DNA of 64,000 nucleotides from Gammaproteobacteria bacterium (lineage in GTDB: Bacteria; Pseudomonadota; Gammaproteobacteria; Pseudomonadales; Pseudohongiellaceae): contig JAURWS010000033.1 of assembly GCA_030654835.1 (NCBI GenBank), positions 1 through 64,000 on the forward strand. The letters run 5' to 3'. Each line of letters starts with the position of its first letter. Positions within the stretch are counted from its first letter, which is position 1. Below, piece by piece: positions 9,887 through 18,962 of this stretch. The translations under genes were made by a program, and so were the position numbers. The notes under the pieces are model-generated. The model searched no databases and was not told the DNA's origin. It saw only the letters and a program-made list of their open reading frames with translations.

Positions 9887-10890
9887 AGAATGTGCCTGGA
9901 TACTTCGTTGATCCTGCTCAGAGTCTCCGCGCTCAGCGTCACATCTGCCGCCGCAAGAATCTCGTCCAACTGCTCGGGCCTGGTGGCCCCCACGATAGTG
10001 GACGCGACGAAGTCATGCTGCTTGCTCCAGGCAGTGGCCAGCGTGACAACCGACATGCCGATGTCTGCTGCAATGGCCATGAAGCGTTTGGTGGATTCAA
10101 TACTCTTCTCGTTCACGAAGCGCTGCGCCATCGCCAGCTGGCGCGTCTCGTTCAGCTTGAAATAGCGACTGAAGCGGGCATTGTCGGGCAGCTGATTGTC
10201 GTTGTATTTGCCGCTCAGCACGCCACCGGCGAGTGGTGAATAAGGCAGCAAGCTGACCCCTTCCTTGCGGCAGGCCTGTGCCAGTTCGTCCTCGAAGCGG
10301 CGATTGTTGAGACTGAAGTTGTTCTGAATGGTCTCGTAGCGAGTCAGGCCATGCAGCTCCGCCATCGCCAGACTCTTGGTCAGACCCCAGGTAGTTTCGT
10401 TGCTGCAGCCCAGCAGGCGTACCTTCCCGGACTGCACCAGTTCCTCAAGAGCCATCAGCGTTTCCTCGTAGCGCATGTCATGATCCGGCCAGTGCGTCTG
10501 GTAGAGATCGACATAGTCTGTCTGCAGGCGGCGCAGGCTGCCTTCGATGGCGCGTACGATGTGATGACGATCGAGACAGGTCTTGCCAGCGCGTTGTGCG
10601 GCCTTGAACCAGCCGTGGCTTGGCCCGGCGACCTTGGTGGCGATGATCAGCGAGTCGCGGTCCTTGGTCCTCATCCAGCGCCCGACGATCTCCTCGGTGA
10701 GCCCCACATACTTGATGTCAGGCGGGACCGGGTACATCTCGGCCGTGTCGTAGAAATCGATGCCCGCATCGTAAGCCTTGTCGAGGATGGCGAACGAGGC
10801 CTTCTCGTCGGCCTGCGATCCAAAAGTCATGGTCCCCATGCAGATATCCGATACCACAATGCCACTTCTACCGAGCCGCTTGTATTTCAT
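9871..10890 (-). CDS. Aldo/keto reductase (Tas-like)
   Basis: NADP(H)-dependent reductase of the aldo/keto reductase superfamily, 339 residues from ATG 10890. The catalytic tetrad is visible: D48 and Y53 (FYDTAEMY), K86 (IIATKVAG) and H133 (YQTHWPD). The C-terminal cofactor-binding segment is also present ([16 protein letters not shown]). The N-terminus [10 protein letters not shown] and the EMYPVPP stretch look like the Escherichia coli Tas subgroup. An ATG four codons upstream (10902) is possible. The gene is convergent with the cyclase and their 3' ends overlap by 16 bases. The substrate cannot be inferred. Confidence 0.9.
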   Translation of the reverse strand: MKYKRLGRSGIVVSDICMGTMTFGSQADEKASFAILDKAYDAGIDFYDTAEMYPVPPDIKYVGLTEEIVGRWMRTKDRDSLIIATKVAGPSHGWFKAAQRAGKTCLDRHHIVRAIEGSLRRLQTDYVDLYQTHWPDHDMRYEETLMALEELVQSGKVRLLGCSNETTWGLTKSLAMAELHGLTRYETIQNNFSLNNRRFEDELAQACRKEGVSLLPYSPLAGGVLSGKYNDNQLPDNARFSRYFKLNETRQLAMAQRFVNEKSIESTKRFMAIAADIGMSVVTLATAWSKQHDFVASTIVGATRPEQLDEILAAADVTLSAETLSRINEVSRHILYPMG

Positions 10891-10946
10891 TCGACCGCCC
10901 ATCCTGTGTGTTGGTTGTTACGTTGTTTTTTCATGTTCTCTATATT

Positions 10947-13472
10947 CTACAGCCGCAGCCGGATGCCCAGCCACCCGGCCCTGGGTGCCCCGGCTCCCAG
11001 AAACAGCGGACGCGCATCGGTGAGGTCGCTCAACAGCTCCGTGGGATCTTCACCGAGCAGCCCAAAGCTCTCGTAACGGGTGTCGAACACATTGCTGACG
11101 CGCATGAACAACGTCAACTTTTGCGACCACGCATAACTGGCATGCAGATTCAGCACCGCGAAGCCATCGACGGTGTCCAGCGCATTGCTCTCATCGCCGC
11201 GCAGCCACTGCGCAGAGTTATACACCAGTTCCGCACCGGTACTCAGCCCAGGCGCCAGGTCATAGTTACCGCCCAGCTTCAGCAGATTCTCGGGGATGCC
11301 CGGCAGGCGATCACCACGACTCACGACGATGGCACCATCGGCGTCAGAATCCGGGTGGTTGGGGCTGAGCACCTGAAAGTCGTCTTCGAAGGTAGCACGA
11401 ATGTAGCTGTAGGAGGCGTACCAGCGCAGTTGCTCCAGGCTGCCGCTGAGTGACGATTCGAAACCGAGGCGGCGAGTCTTGTCGACATTGGCAAACAATC
11501 CGGTGGCGCGCCCGGTGGTCTGAAACAGGATGTCGTCACGATTGACGGCGTGATAGAGCCCGACGCGATACTCCATGTCACGCCATGCCCCGCGCGCCCC
11601 GATCTCCACATTGCGGGTCACCACGTCGTCCAGCGGTGGATCCGCGAGAAACGCATTGGGCAGGCGGCACTCGAATTCGATGTCGTCGGGGTCATCGCCA
11701 CGCTCGATTGCGAAGCGCCGAGCGACCTCGAACACTCCTTCGTTGCAGGCCAGCTCGATGGGCGTCGGAATGCGGTTCGACTCGCTGAGCGAGCCGTAGA
11801 GGTTGTCATCCTCCGTCACCATGAGTGTCAGCCCCAGCGAGGGGTTGAAGCGTTGGAATCGATGCCTGCCGTTGAGTTCAGGACGCACACCGGAGCGGTC
11901 GCGCAGCGTCACTCGACTGTCGTTGTAACGACCGGCCACGGTGAGCGCCAGTTGTTCACTCAGGTCATGGGTATTGCTGAAGAACACGCTCGCCGTCGTC
12001 GTTCGGGTGGCCACTTGCGTCGCGGCGGTGTCGAGGAAGGCACCGGTGCCCAGCCCCAAGGTGCTGCGCGTCAGCGGGTCGAGCCCGGAAAGTTCGAGCG
12101 CCGAATCGAAGCCAGTGCGCCCATCGAAATAGCTCACTCCGGTGGTCAGCTGGTTGGCGCGACCGAACAGATCATCGAGGGCAATCAACTTGGCATCGAA
12201 GCCCTGGCTCTCCTGCCGCCGCGCGCTGATGTTGTTGATGGCCTCGTCGCTGATGATGCCGGTGCCGGAGAGGTCTGCGGCAACATCCTCAAGCTCGAAC
12301 AGCTCGGCATCCAGACCTGCGAGATGTGCGCGTTCTGCGATCAAGGCTTCGAGCGCGGCGAACCCGGTGATGCCTGCGTTCCCGCCCTGACAGATGGCAT
12401 CGAGATCGATACCGAGTTGATCAGCGAGCGCATCCTCGATGGCATCGGATTCCTCCAGAAGCGACATGGCGCCTCCGGCATAGGTGCAGGCTTCGAACTC
12501 CGAGGCATCGCCGTTGAAGGCATCCGTGTTGTTGTCGCGTCGAAATGCCGAACCGGCGATCTGCAGCGTCGGCGTCAGGAAGTGACTGCCTTCCAGCGTG
12601 GCCATCCACAGATCGTTTTCGGTGATGTCCGGCGCCGTGAACACCGCGTCACGCTGCAGGGCCAGCAGCCCCACAGGAGCAGCCCCATTGCCGCGCAATT
12701 CACTATCGCCCTTCTGCAGGTGCAGATTCAGGGCAGAGAGGTCGTCCTGGCGCCAGCCGAGATTGGCATAGACATTGGTGGCGTTTGAAGAGGAGAGCTG
12801 GCGCCAGCCCTCTTCCTGAAAGCGCGACAGATTGACGTAATAGCTCCAGCTGCCAGCATTGCCACCACTCTCCAGCGTGCCGAGCCTGCGCCCCCAGGAG
12901 CCAGTGGTCACTTCTGCCTGCTGCCCCGTGAATCCGAAGCCGTCCTTCATGCGAATCGCCAGCGCACCGCCCAGCGTATTGAGCCCGAACAGGGGATTGG
13001 CACCGCTGATCAGATCCATCCCCGCGACGGCCGATTCGGGCAGCAGGTCCCAGTTCACCGCGTCTCCCAGCGGCTCGTTGATGCGCACACCATTCTGGTA
13101 CACCGCAACCCCCTGAGCCAGACCGAGCAGCGGCGAGGCCGTAAAGCCCCGGAACTGCACGTCGGGCTGGAGCGGATTGCTCTGCGCAGAATTGATGCTC
13201 ACGGCACTGAGCTGCTGATTCATGAACTCGGAAAGATCCAGGCTCTGACTGTTTTGCAGCGCCGCCGCGCTGGCGCTCTGCACGGCAAACGGCAGCTTTC
13301 GCGCATCGATGCCCAACCCGCTGCCGGGCGTCGTGCCGATCACAATGATTTCGTCCAGCCTTTTTGCCACCGAAGTATCTGCCACCGAAGTATCTGAAGA
13401 GTAAGTTGGATGGCTGATCAACAGCAATGTTGTAAGGGACGCGAGGAAACTCAGCTTCTTTTTATTGTTCAT
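10947..13472 (-). CDS. TonB-dependent outer-membrane receptor
   Basis: Ligand-gated outer-membrane channel, 841 residues from ATG 13472 (MNNKKKLSF). It has a signal peptide ending near HPTYS, a TonB-box-like DEIIVIG near 42-48, a plug domain (VQFRGFTASPLLGLAQGVAVY, NPLFGLNTLGGALAIRMKDG) and a beta-barrel with repeated amphipathic strands. A barrel insertion of about 100 residues (around 330-430) is rich in Asp/Glu/Ala and has two cysteines, probably an outer loop. A 15-base tandem duplication (13366-13395) doubles five residues just after the signal peptide. No siderophore or vitamin genes lie next to it, so the substrate is unknown. The frame continues upstream to 13925 across the divergent hemerythrin gene; that extension is rejected. 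Confidence 0.9.
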   Translation of the reverse strand: MNNKKKLSFLASLTTLLLISHPTYSSDTSVADTSVAKRLDEIIVIGTTPGSGLGIDARKLPFAVQSASAAALQNSQSLDLSEFMNQQLSAVSINSAQSNPLQPDVQFRGFTASPLLGLAQGVAVYQNGVRINEPLGDAVNWDLLPESAVAGMDLISGANPLFGLNTLGGALAIRMKDGFGFTGQQAEVTTGSWGRRLGTLESGGNAGSWSYYVNLSRFQEEGWRQLSSSNATNVYANLGWRQDDLSALNLHLQKGDSELRGNGAAPVGLLALQRDAVFTAPDITENDLWMATLEGSHFLTPTLQIAGSAFRRDNNTDAFNGDASEFEACTYAGGAMSLLEESDAIEDALADQLGIDLDAICQGGNAGITGFAALEALIAERAHLAGLDAELFELEDVAADLSGTGIISDEAINNISARRQESQGFDAKLIALDDLFGRANQLTTGVSYFDGRTGFDSALELSGLDPLTRSTLGLGTGAFLDTAATQVATRTTTASVFFSNTHDLSEQLALTVAGRYNDSRVTLRDRSGVRPELNGRHRFQRFNPSLGLTLMVTEDDNLYGSLSESNRIPTPIELACNEGVFEVARRFAIERGDDPDDIEFECRLPNAFLADPPLDDVVTRNVEIGARGAWRDMEYRVGLYHAVNRDDILFQTTGRATGLFANVDKTRRLGFESSLSGSLEQLRWYASYSYIRATFEDDFQVLSPNHPDSDADGAIVVSRGDRLPGIPENLLKLGGNYDLAPGLSTGAELVYNSAQWLRGDESNALDTVDGFAVLNLHASYAWSQKLTLFMRVSNVFDTRYESFGLLGEDPTELLSDLTDARPLFLGAGAPRAGWLGIRLRL
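13366..13395. repeat. 15-base perfect tandem duplication in receptor gene
   Basis: Two back-to-back copies of GCCACCGAAGTATCT. On the coding (minus) strand they repeat a five-residue block in the linker between signal peptide and TonB box. The repeat is in frame, so gain or loss of a copy would only change linker length. Confidence 0.9.
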
Positions 13473-13511
13473 TAGCGCTACCGTGGAAGGACAGATTATT
13501 GGGAGTTTACA

Positions 13512-14696
13512 ATGAAATCCGCCATTCACCCATTCGTATGGGACTCTTACTACGTTACCCATCTGCATGTCGTCGACAAGCAGCATCTCCACCTGGTCAA
13601 GCTCATCAATGCGCTGGCCGAGCTGGCCTCCTCGGGAACGACGATTCCCAGAAAGACGGTCGAACAACTCTTCGCGGAACTGACCGACTACACCCAATAC
13701 CACTTCACCGAAGAGGAGGGACTGATGGCACAGCACCAGCTTGACCCTCGCCACATCCAGTATCACCACGCCGAACACCGCCAGTTTGTGGACGATCTGC
13801 AGTCCTTGTACGAGAACACGCTGGCAGATATCGAAAACGAAATCGGCGCTCTTCTCAACTACCTGACCTATTGGCTCGCGTACCACATTCTCGGTGTGGA
13901 TCAGAACATGGCCGCGCAGATTCATCGCGTCGAGAAAGGGGAGTCCCCTGCCAGCGCCTATGAACAGGAGAGCGACGAGCTGGACAACTCCACCAAGCCG
14001 CTGCTCAAAGCCCTCAACGGATTGTTCAAGGAAGTCACCAGCCAGAACAAGAAACTGCTGGAGATGAACCGCTCACTGGAAACACGAGTGCAGGCGCGCA
14101 CGCGCGAGTTGCAGGAAGCCATGCAACGCCTGGAGATGGATCAGGAAAAGATCGTCCGGCTCAGTGAAGACCTCAAGCTCATCAATGGCCGCTTGGAGGA
14201 ACTGAGCCTCACGGATTCCCTCACCAATCTGCCCAATCGCCGCAGCGCAATGCGCTTTCTGGAGGAGCAGTGGCTGAAACGCAAGCAGCAGCCAATCTCC
14301 TGTCTGATGATCGACGCCGACCATTTCAAAGAGGTGAACGATCAATGGGGCCACGACGCCGGTGATGTGGTGTTGCAACGACTGGCGCAAACCCTGCAGG
14401 ATTTTTCGCGTACCGATGACCTTGCCTGCCGCGTGGGTGGTGATGAGTTCATGGTGATATGCCCCAACACCAGCGCGGAAAATGCGCTGAGCTTTGCCCA
14501 GGCATTGCTGACCCGCGTCAATACTCTGTGGGTACCGGCCGGGAATGGTTTCTGGGAGGGCAGCGTCAGTGTGGGCGTCGCCACCAACACTGACGACATG
14601 ACGACGATGACGGATCTCATCAAGGCAGCCGACGAAGCACTCTATGCCGCCAAGGCGGCTGGCAAGAACTGCGTGCGCCAGCACGTCAGTGCGTGA
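13512..14696 (+). CDS. Hemerythrin-GGDEF fusion (O2-responsive diguanylate cyclase)
   Basis: Soluble 394-residue protein. Residues 1-140 are a bacteriohemerythrin domain with the diiron ligand pattern: H25 in VDKQH, H64 and E68 in HFTEEE, H85-H89 in HHAEH, H125 and D130 in HILGVD. A coiled coil follows (about 165-225), then a GGDEF domain with an intact GGDEF at 309-313 and an I-site RTDD at 300-303. Such fusions are known to link oxygen or redox state at the diiron centre to c-di-GMP synthesis; that role is inferred here. It starts at ATG 13512, divergent from the receptor gene (39 bases between starts), and overlaps the next minus-strand gene by 11 bases at its end. Confidence 0.93.
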   Translation: MKSAIHPFVWDSYYVTHLHVVDKQHLHLVKLINALAELASSGTTIPRKTVEQLFAELTDYTQYHFTEEEGLMAQHQLDPRHIQYHHAEHRQFVDDLQSLYENTLADIENEIGALLNYLTYWLAYHILGVDQNMAAQIHRVEKGESPASAYEQESDELDNSTKPLLKALNGLFKEVTSQNKKLLEMNRSLETRVQARTRELQEAMQRLEMDQEKIVRLSEDLKLINGRLEELSLTDSLTNLPNRRSAMRFLEEQWLKRKQQPISCLMIDADHFKEVNDQWGHDAGDVVLQRLAQTLQDFSRTDDLACRVGGDEFMVICPNTSAENALSFAQALLTRVNTLWVPAGNGFWEGSVSVGVATNTDDMTTMTDLIKAADEALYAAKAAGKNCVRQHVSA

Positions 14697-15519
14697 GGGA
14701 ATAGATCAGGTAGTTGATGCCGAGCTGATAGGCGGAGTTGGCGTAGCGCGTGGGGTAATCGGGATGGTAGGTGTGCTCCCAGCCATCACCCATGTCGGAA
14801 TTCCAGTTGATCAGCACCATCACCCGGCCGTCGTCATCCAGAATGGCGTGGTTGCTCGCGACATCAATGTCCTGCTCGCCCATCGTATCGCTACGGCTGA
14901 GGGCCGGAATCATCTTCGGGCCATCGATGTCATAGTAGGTGCGGAAAATTTCGTGATCGGATCGCAGCTCGACGATCTCACGATCGGGGAAAACCTGTGA
15001 AAACCCCGATTGAAAATTGTCCCACTGGCGCGTGCCCCAGAAATCGTCGATCAACAGGAAACCGCCACGCAGGAGATATTCGCGCAGGTTCTCGATCTCC
15101 TCCGTGCTCAGGCTGATGCCACCGCCCTGTCCGACTTCCAGCATGTAGAGAAACGGATAGTCGAAGATGCGCGCGTCGTCGAAGCGCAGCACGATGGGGT
15201 CCTGCATCACACGAATATTGGTGAGCCGCGAGACGCCGCGCAGGAAGTTGGAATCGGCCCCGGGGAAATCGATGGACCAGGCCGGTCCACCGTCGCCCAG
15301 ATAACCACCGAAACCGCCAAAGCCACCGAAGCCTCCTCCGCCACCAAAACCGCCCATGCGACTGGAGTAGGAATCAAACTGCACCCGGACGAAATTGAAC
15401 TCACCGCCCGGATCATAGGCGATGTCCTCCGCGCCGGGCTGCGCGTGTGCGCAAGACCAGCCGAAGACGGCGACGAGAAGACAGGAGCACAGACGACGCA
15501 TGAGGAGCTCGGGAAACAT
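14686..15519 (-). CDS. DUF4159 family exported protein
   Basis: Secreted protein of unknown function, 277 residues (271 if the second ATG at 15501 is used). It has a signal peptide (LCSCLLVAVFGWSCAHAQ). A glycine/phenylalanine-rich insert (GGFGGGGGFGGFGGFGG, near 56-72) is followed by the DUF4159 core: VMQDPIVLRFDD, YLLRGGFLLIDDFWGTRQW and WNSDMGDGWEHTYHPDYPTR. DUF4159 proteins often occur near MoxR/VWA-type genes; none is seen here. The Gly-rich loop is not a usual part of the domain. The gene is convergent with the hemerythrin-GGDEF gene. Confidence 0.8.
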   Translation of the reverse strand: MFPELLMRRLCSCLLVAVFGWSCAHAQPGAEDIAYDPGGEFNFVRVQFDSYSSRMGGFGGGGGFGGFGGFGGYLGDGGPAWSIDFPGADSNFLRGVSRLTNIRVMQDPIVLRFDDARIFDYPFLYMLEVGQGGGISLSTEEIENLREYLLRGGFLLIDDFWGTRQWDNFQSGFSQVFPDREIVELRSDHEIFRTYYDIDGPKMIPALSRSDTMGEQDIDVASNHAILDDDGRVMVLINWNSDMGDGWEHTYHPDYPTRYANSAYQLGINYLIYSLTH

Positions 15520-15601
15520 GGAGATGCTATGGAACCAACGGACTGCCGAATACTAATCGTTGCGGCGCCACAAGGGAACACCGCAACGCTGGAGAACGGC
15601 A

Positions 15602-17491
15602 TCAGCTCTGCGGACTTTCAACGGAGGCCGCTTTGGCCACGGCTTTCGGCATCTCCCGATGCAGAGAGATCACCGGGATAAACAGGCTCATCACGAAGCC
15701 GATGAGGATGATCCAAAGGCTGGTGCGGAACATGCCGGTGATCGCATTCGAGAAGGCCAGCCTGATGCCGGACTCAATGCTGGTCACCGCCTGCTCGACT
15801 CCCGTCGCCATCATGCTGCGGATGGTCGTCATGCGCTGGGATATCTCGGCAGCAGGCAAGGCGGCCTCGGGTGTTGTCGGCATCTGTTCCTTGAGCTGGG
15901 CTGGCAGCAACGGATTGTCGCGCACGCTGGCAACTGCGGCCAGGTCGCCCGCATAGCCACGCTCCACTGTTGTCAGCGTCGCTTCGAAGGAGCTCTCGAT
16001 ACGTGACCGCAGTGCGCCCGGATTCATCACACTGGTCTGCGCCTGGCTCATGTCGAAACCGCCTCCATCAAGAGAGGCCATCATCGGCACCTGCTTCGGC
16101 AACTCCGCCGTCAGGTTCAGCGTCAGCAACGTGCCGAAGATCGCCACGCCAATGGTGTTGCCGATCTGCCGAAAGAACTGCGTAAAGCTGGTTGCCACGC
16201 CGATCTGCGACATCGGGAACGCCGCCTGCACGATCAGATTCACCAGACTCTGCGACGGTCCGAGTCCAAGACCGACTATCACCATCCGCCATGACAAGCC
16301 CATCAAGGTCGTCTCCGGCCCGATGCCGCCAAGCAGGTACACACCGACGAGCAGCACGGCAGCGCCACCGCTCATGTAGAGCTTGTAGTTGCCGCTGCGA
16401 GACACCAGACGCCCGCTGAGGATGCTGCTGGTCATCAAACCGAGCATAAGCGGGAACATCGAGAAGCCGCTGTTGGTCGCGTTCACTCCCAGCACCACCT
16501 GCATGAACAGCGGCATGAACATCACTACGCCGAGGAAGGCCATGCTGATCACGAAGGAGGTCGCATTGGTGATGACGAAGACACGATTCTGGAACATCGA
16601 CAGCGGCATGATGGCCTCTTTCGCGCGCGACTCCACCCAGATGAACAACAAGAGTGACACGGCACTGAGGGCGAACATGCTCATCAACAGCGGTGAGCTC
16701 CAGTCGTACTTGCTGCCACCCCAGGTCAGGGCCAGAAGGAAGGGAATGAAGACGACCAGCAGGAGGAACGCACCGGCGAAATCGATGGGGCCACGACTGC
16801 CATGATTCAGGCGCGGCGTCTTGAAGGCGATCATGAACAGCGCCACCAGGCCCAGCGGAATGTTCGCGTAGAACACCCAGCGCCAGCCCGCAATATCGTG
16901 ACCGAACATCGTGACTGACCCGTAGTCGGTCAGGAAGCCGCCGATGGCCGGCCCGATGATGCTTGATATGCCGAAGATCGCCCCGAACAGGCCCATGAAC
17001 TTGGCGCGCTGCAGCGGCGGGTACAGGTCCGCGATGATGCCCATGGCGCTGGTGAACAGCGCGGCGCCGCCGATGCCTTTGACGGCGCGGAAAATCACCA
17101 GCTGGTGCATGCCGTCGCCGAGCAGCGGCAGCGTGCCGAATTCGCCACTGATACCGCACAGCGCAGAGCCGAGCAGGAAGATGCTGACGCCGATCACCAG
17201 GATGAGTTTGCGGCCGTAGAGGTCGCCGAGCTTGCCGTAGATCGGCACCAGCACGGTGGAGGCCAGCATGTAGGCCGTGGTCACCCAGGCATACAGCTCC
17301 AGGCCATTGAGTTCGGAAACAATGCGGGGCATGGCGGTGGAGAGGATGCTCATGTCGAGAGCGGCGAGGAGGAAAACGATGAGCAGAGCAATGAGAGTCG
17401 TGCGTTTATCCTTGTCGGATATCTGCACCGTATCGGTGGCAATATTCAAGGGAACACCCTTCAACACAGAGAGGTAAAAACAGGCCAGCAA
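15602..17491 (-). CDS. MFS drug efflux transporter, DHA2 (EmrB/QacA) family
   Basis: Inner-membrane proton-driven exporter, 629 residues, with about 14 hydrophobic segments. Family motifs are visible: LDMSILSTAMPRIVSEL in helix 1, the loop motif GKLGDLYGRK near 92, and GPAIGGFLTDYGSVTMF near 185. A soluble stretch of about 130 residues precedes the last helix (about 470-600), larger than usual for this family. No EmrA-type adaptor or TetR regulator adjoins it. The first residues are uncertain: TTG 17449 (before NIATDTVQ), with GGGTG upstream, is an alternative start. The substrate is unknown. Confidence 0.87.
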   Translation of the reverse strand: MLACFYLSVLKGVPLNIATDTVQISDKDKRTTLIALLIVFLLAALDMSILSTAMPRIVSELNGLELYAWVTTAYMLASTVLVPIYGKLGDLYGRKLILVIGVSIFLLGSALCGISGEFGTLPLLGDGMHQLVIFRAVKGIGGAALFTSAMGIIADLYPPLQRAKFMGLFGAIFGISSIIGPAIGGFLTDYGSVTMFGHDIAGWRWVFYANIPLGLVALFMIAFKTPRLNHGSRGPIDFAGAFLLLVVFIPFLLALTWGGSKYDWSSPLLMSMFALSAVSLLLFIWVESRAKEAIMPLSMFQNRVFVITNATSFVISMAFLGVVMFMPLFMQVVLGVNATNSGFSMFPLMLGLMTSSILSGRLVSRSGNYKLYMSGGAAVLLVGVYLLGGIGPETTLMGLSWRMVIVGLGLGPSQSLVNLIVQAAFPMSQIGVATSFTQFFRQIGNTIGVAIFGTLLTLNLTAELPKQVPMMASLDGGGFDMSQAQTSVMNPGALRSRIESSFEATLTTVERGYAGDLAAVASVRDNPLLPAQLKEQMPTTPEAALPAAEISQRMTTIRSMMATGVEQAVTSIESGIRLAFSNAITGMFRTSLWIILIGFVMSLFIPVISLHREMPKAVAKAASVESPQS

Positions 17492-17639
17492 GATCGGAGG
17501 CCGCCGAGTGCCTCTCCAGTCCTTTGAGAACAGTCCGTTGAGAACTGTCCATGGTGAGAGGCGCGGCTATACTACGCCTGCGTTGCAATATCTGACAACC
17601 CGCATATCGACGTGACGTGCACCCGGCACGAAGAAGAGG

Positions 17640-18935
17640 TCAGGCGAACAGTGCCAGGCGCTCCACGTTGAGAGGATAGAGCTTGTCCAGCTCCGAAGAC
17701 ACGCCGAGGAAGTCGCGCAGTGCACGATGCACATGCTTGGGTGTGACGATGATGCCGCTGGAATGCGGTTCGAGTGTGTCCGGGTTCAGCTTCAATGCCT
17801 CGAAATTGGCATCGGTGGCGCCGATGACTCGATTGCCGGTGATACCCGCCCCCATCGCCATGATGCTGGTGATGTTCCAGTGGTCCTTGCCGGCGCCGGT
17901 GTTGTAGAACGGCGTGCGGCCAAAGTCGGAACCGATCAACACTGTCACGCGCTCCTGCAGACCGCGCAGCACCAGTTGCTCCCACAGGTGGTCTATGCCC
18001 TCCAGCAACAGAGTCAGCGCGGCGGTCTGATCTTCATCGTGCGTGCCATGGGTATCGAAGCCGCCCAGATTGAGGTTGGCGCTGACTGCAAGACCACTGG
18101 CGAACGCCGCGACCGCCAGCTCCGCTTGCCCCTTCAATCCTGTTGAAACCTGTGCCGGCAGATAAGCCAGCAGTCCGTCCAGCTTCATGTCGCCGCTACG
18201 CACTTTCTCCAGCTGTGCCATCTGCGCCGCGCGCTGTGGCAGTGTCTCGCCAGTGCGCAGGCGTGCCAGTCGCAAATCGCGTGCGGCCTGCACGTTGGCG
18301 TAGGCTTTGTCGCTGAAATAACTCTGCGAACGCAGGGCCGCGTTGTCCGCATACTGACTGTTGGGATACGCCAGCGAAGTGAAGGTCGCGGCAGAGGCGG
18401 TGCGCACCGGAGCGACCAGCTCATCGGTGAAGTCGTAGCCGCCGTTGGAGATAAAGGCCATGGGCTGATTCGCATACGGTGCAGCCGCCAATGCCGCCAC
18501 GCTGGGGTAGCCTGTCTCCAGGCGCCCGCTCCACACGAAGCGGGTGCCGGTCTCGTGGCCGTTGGTCTGGGTGTCGATGCCGTTGATCACCCGCAGGCGC
18601 TGATGGTGCTTGTTGAAGAAGGTTTCCAAATGACCGGCGGCGGTACTTGCCGGTGGCTCGATGCCTTCCGGATAGGCCGCGTATTGCAACTGCCCGGCCG
18701 ATTTGATGGCGCTGCTGGCATAGTTGTTCACGGGCCCAAGACCGTCTGCTCGACTGGCGTTGCCTTTCGGGTCGATCAGCGCCGTCGGGTCCCAGCCACC
18801 GGAGGCGTTGACGGTGATGAAGAGGCGCTGTGTCGTGGCCGTCGTTGCAGCCCAGGCGGGCGTGCCGATCGTCATCGGCAGCGTTCCGGCGACACCGAAT
18901 GCTCCCAGCGCTTGCAGAAATTTACGACGGTCCAT
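17640..18935 (-). CDS. DUF1501 family exported protein (Tat signal)
   Basis: 431 residues beginning MDRRKFLQALGAFGVAGTLP, a twin-arginine-type signal (RRKFLQ) ending near PAWA, so it is probably exported folded. The body is DUF1501, a family related to alkaline phosphatase/sulfatase folds: NLGGFDTHGTHDEDQT near 285-300 and LIGSDFGRTPFYNTGAGKDHW near 330-350 fit the metal-site segments. It lies 27 bases after the large cytochrome-like gene on the same strand, and pairs of this kind are common in Planctomycetes and some gammaproteobacteria. The enzymatic activity of the family is not established. Confidence 0.85.
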   Translation of the reverse strand: MDRRKFLQALGAFGVAGTLPMTIGTPAWAATTATTQRLFITVNASGGWDPTALIDPKGNASRADGLGPVNNYASSAIKSAGQLQYAAYPEGIEPPASTAAGHLETFFNKHHQRLRVINGIDTQTNGHETGTRFVWSGRLETGYPSVAALAAAPYANQPMAFISNGGYDFTDELVAPVRTASAATFTSLAYPNSQYADNAALRSQSYFSDKAYANVQAARDLRLARLRTGETLPQRAAQMAQLEKVRSGDMKLDGLLAYLPAQVSTGLKGQAELAVAAFASGLAVSANLNLGGFDTHGTHDEDQTAALTLLLEGIDHLWEQLVLRGLQERVTVLIGSDFGRTPFYNTGAGKDHWNITSIMAMGAGITGNRVIGATDANFEALKLNPDTLEPHSSGIIVTPKHVHRALRDFLGVSSELDKLYPLNVERLALFA

Positions 18936-18962
18936 GCGGGTCTCCCTATATCTCTTCGCTCT

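Noticed and set aside
13473-13925. Upstream extension of the TonB receptor frame
   Set aside because: It lies opposite the hemerythrin domain gene and would place the signal peptide inside the protein.
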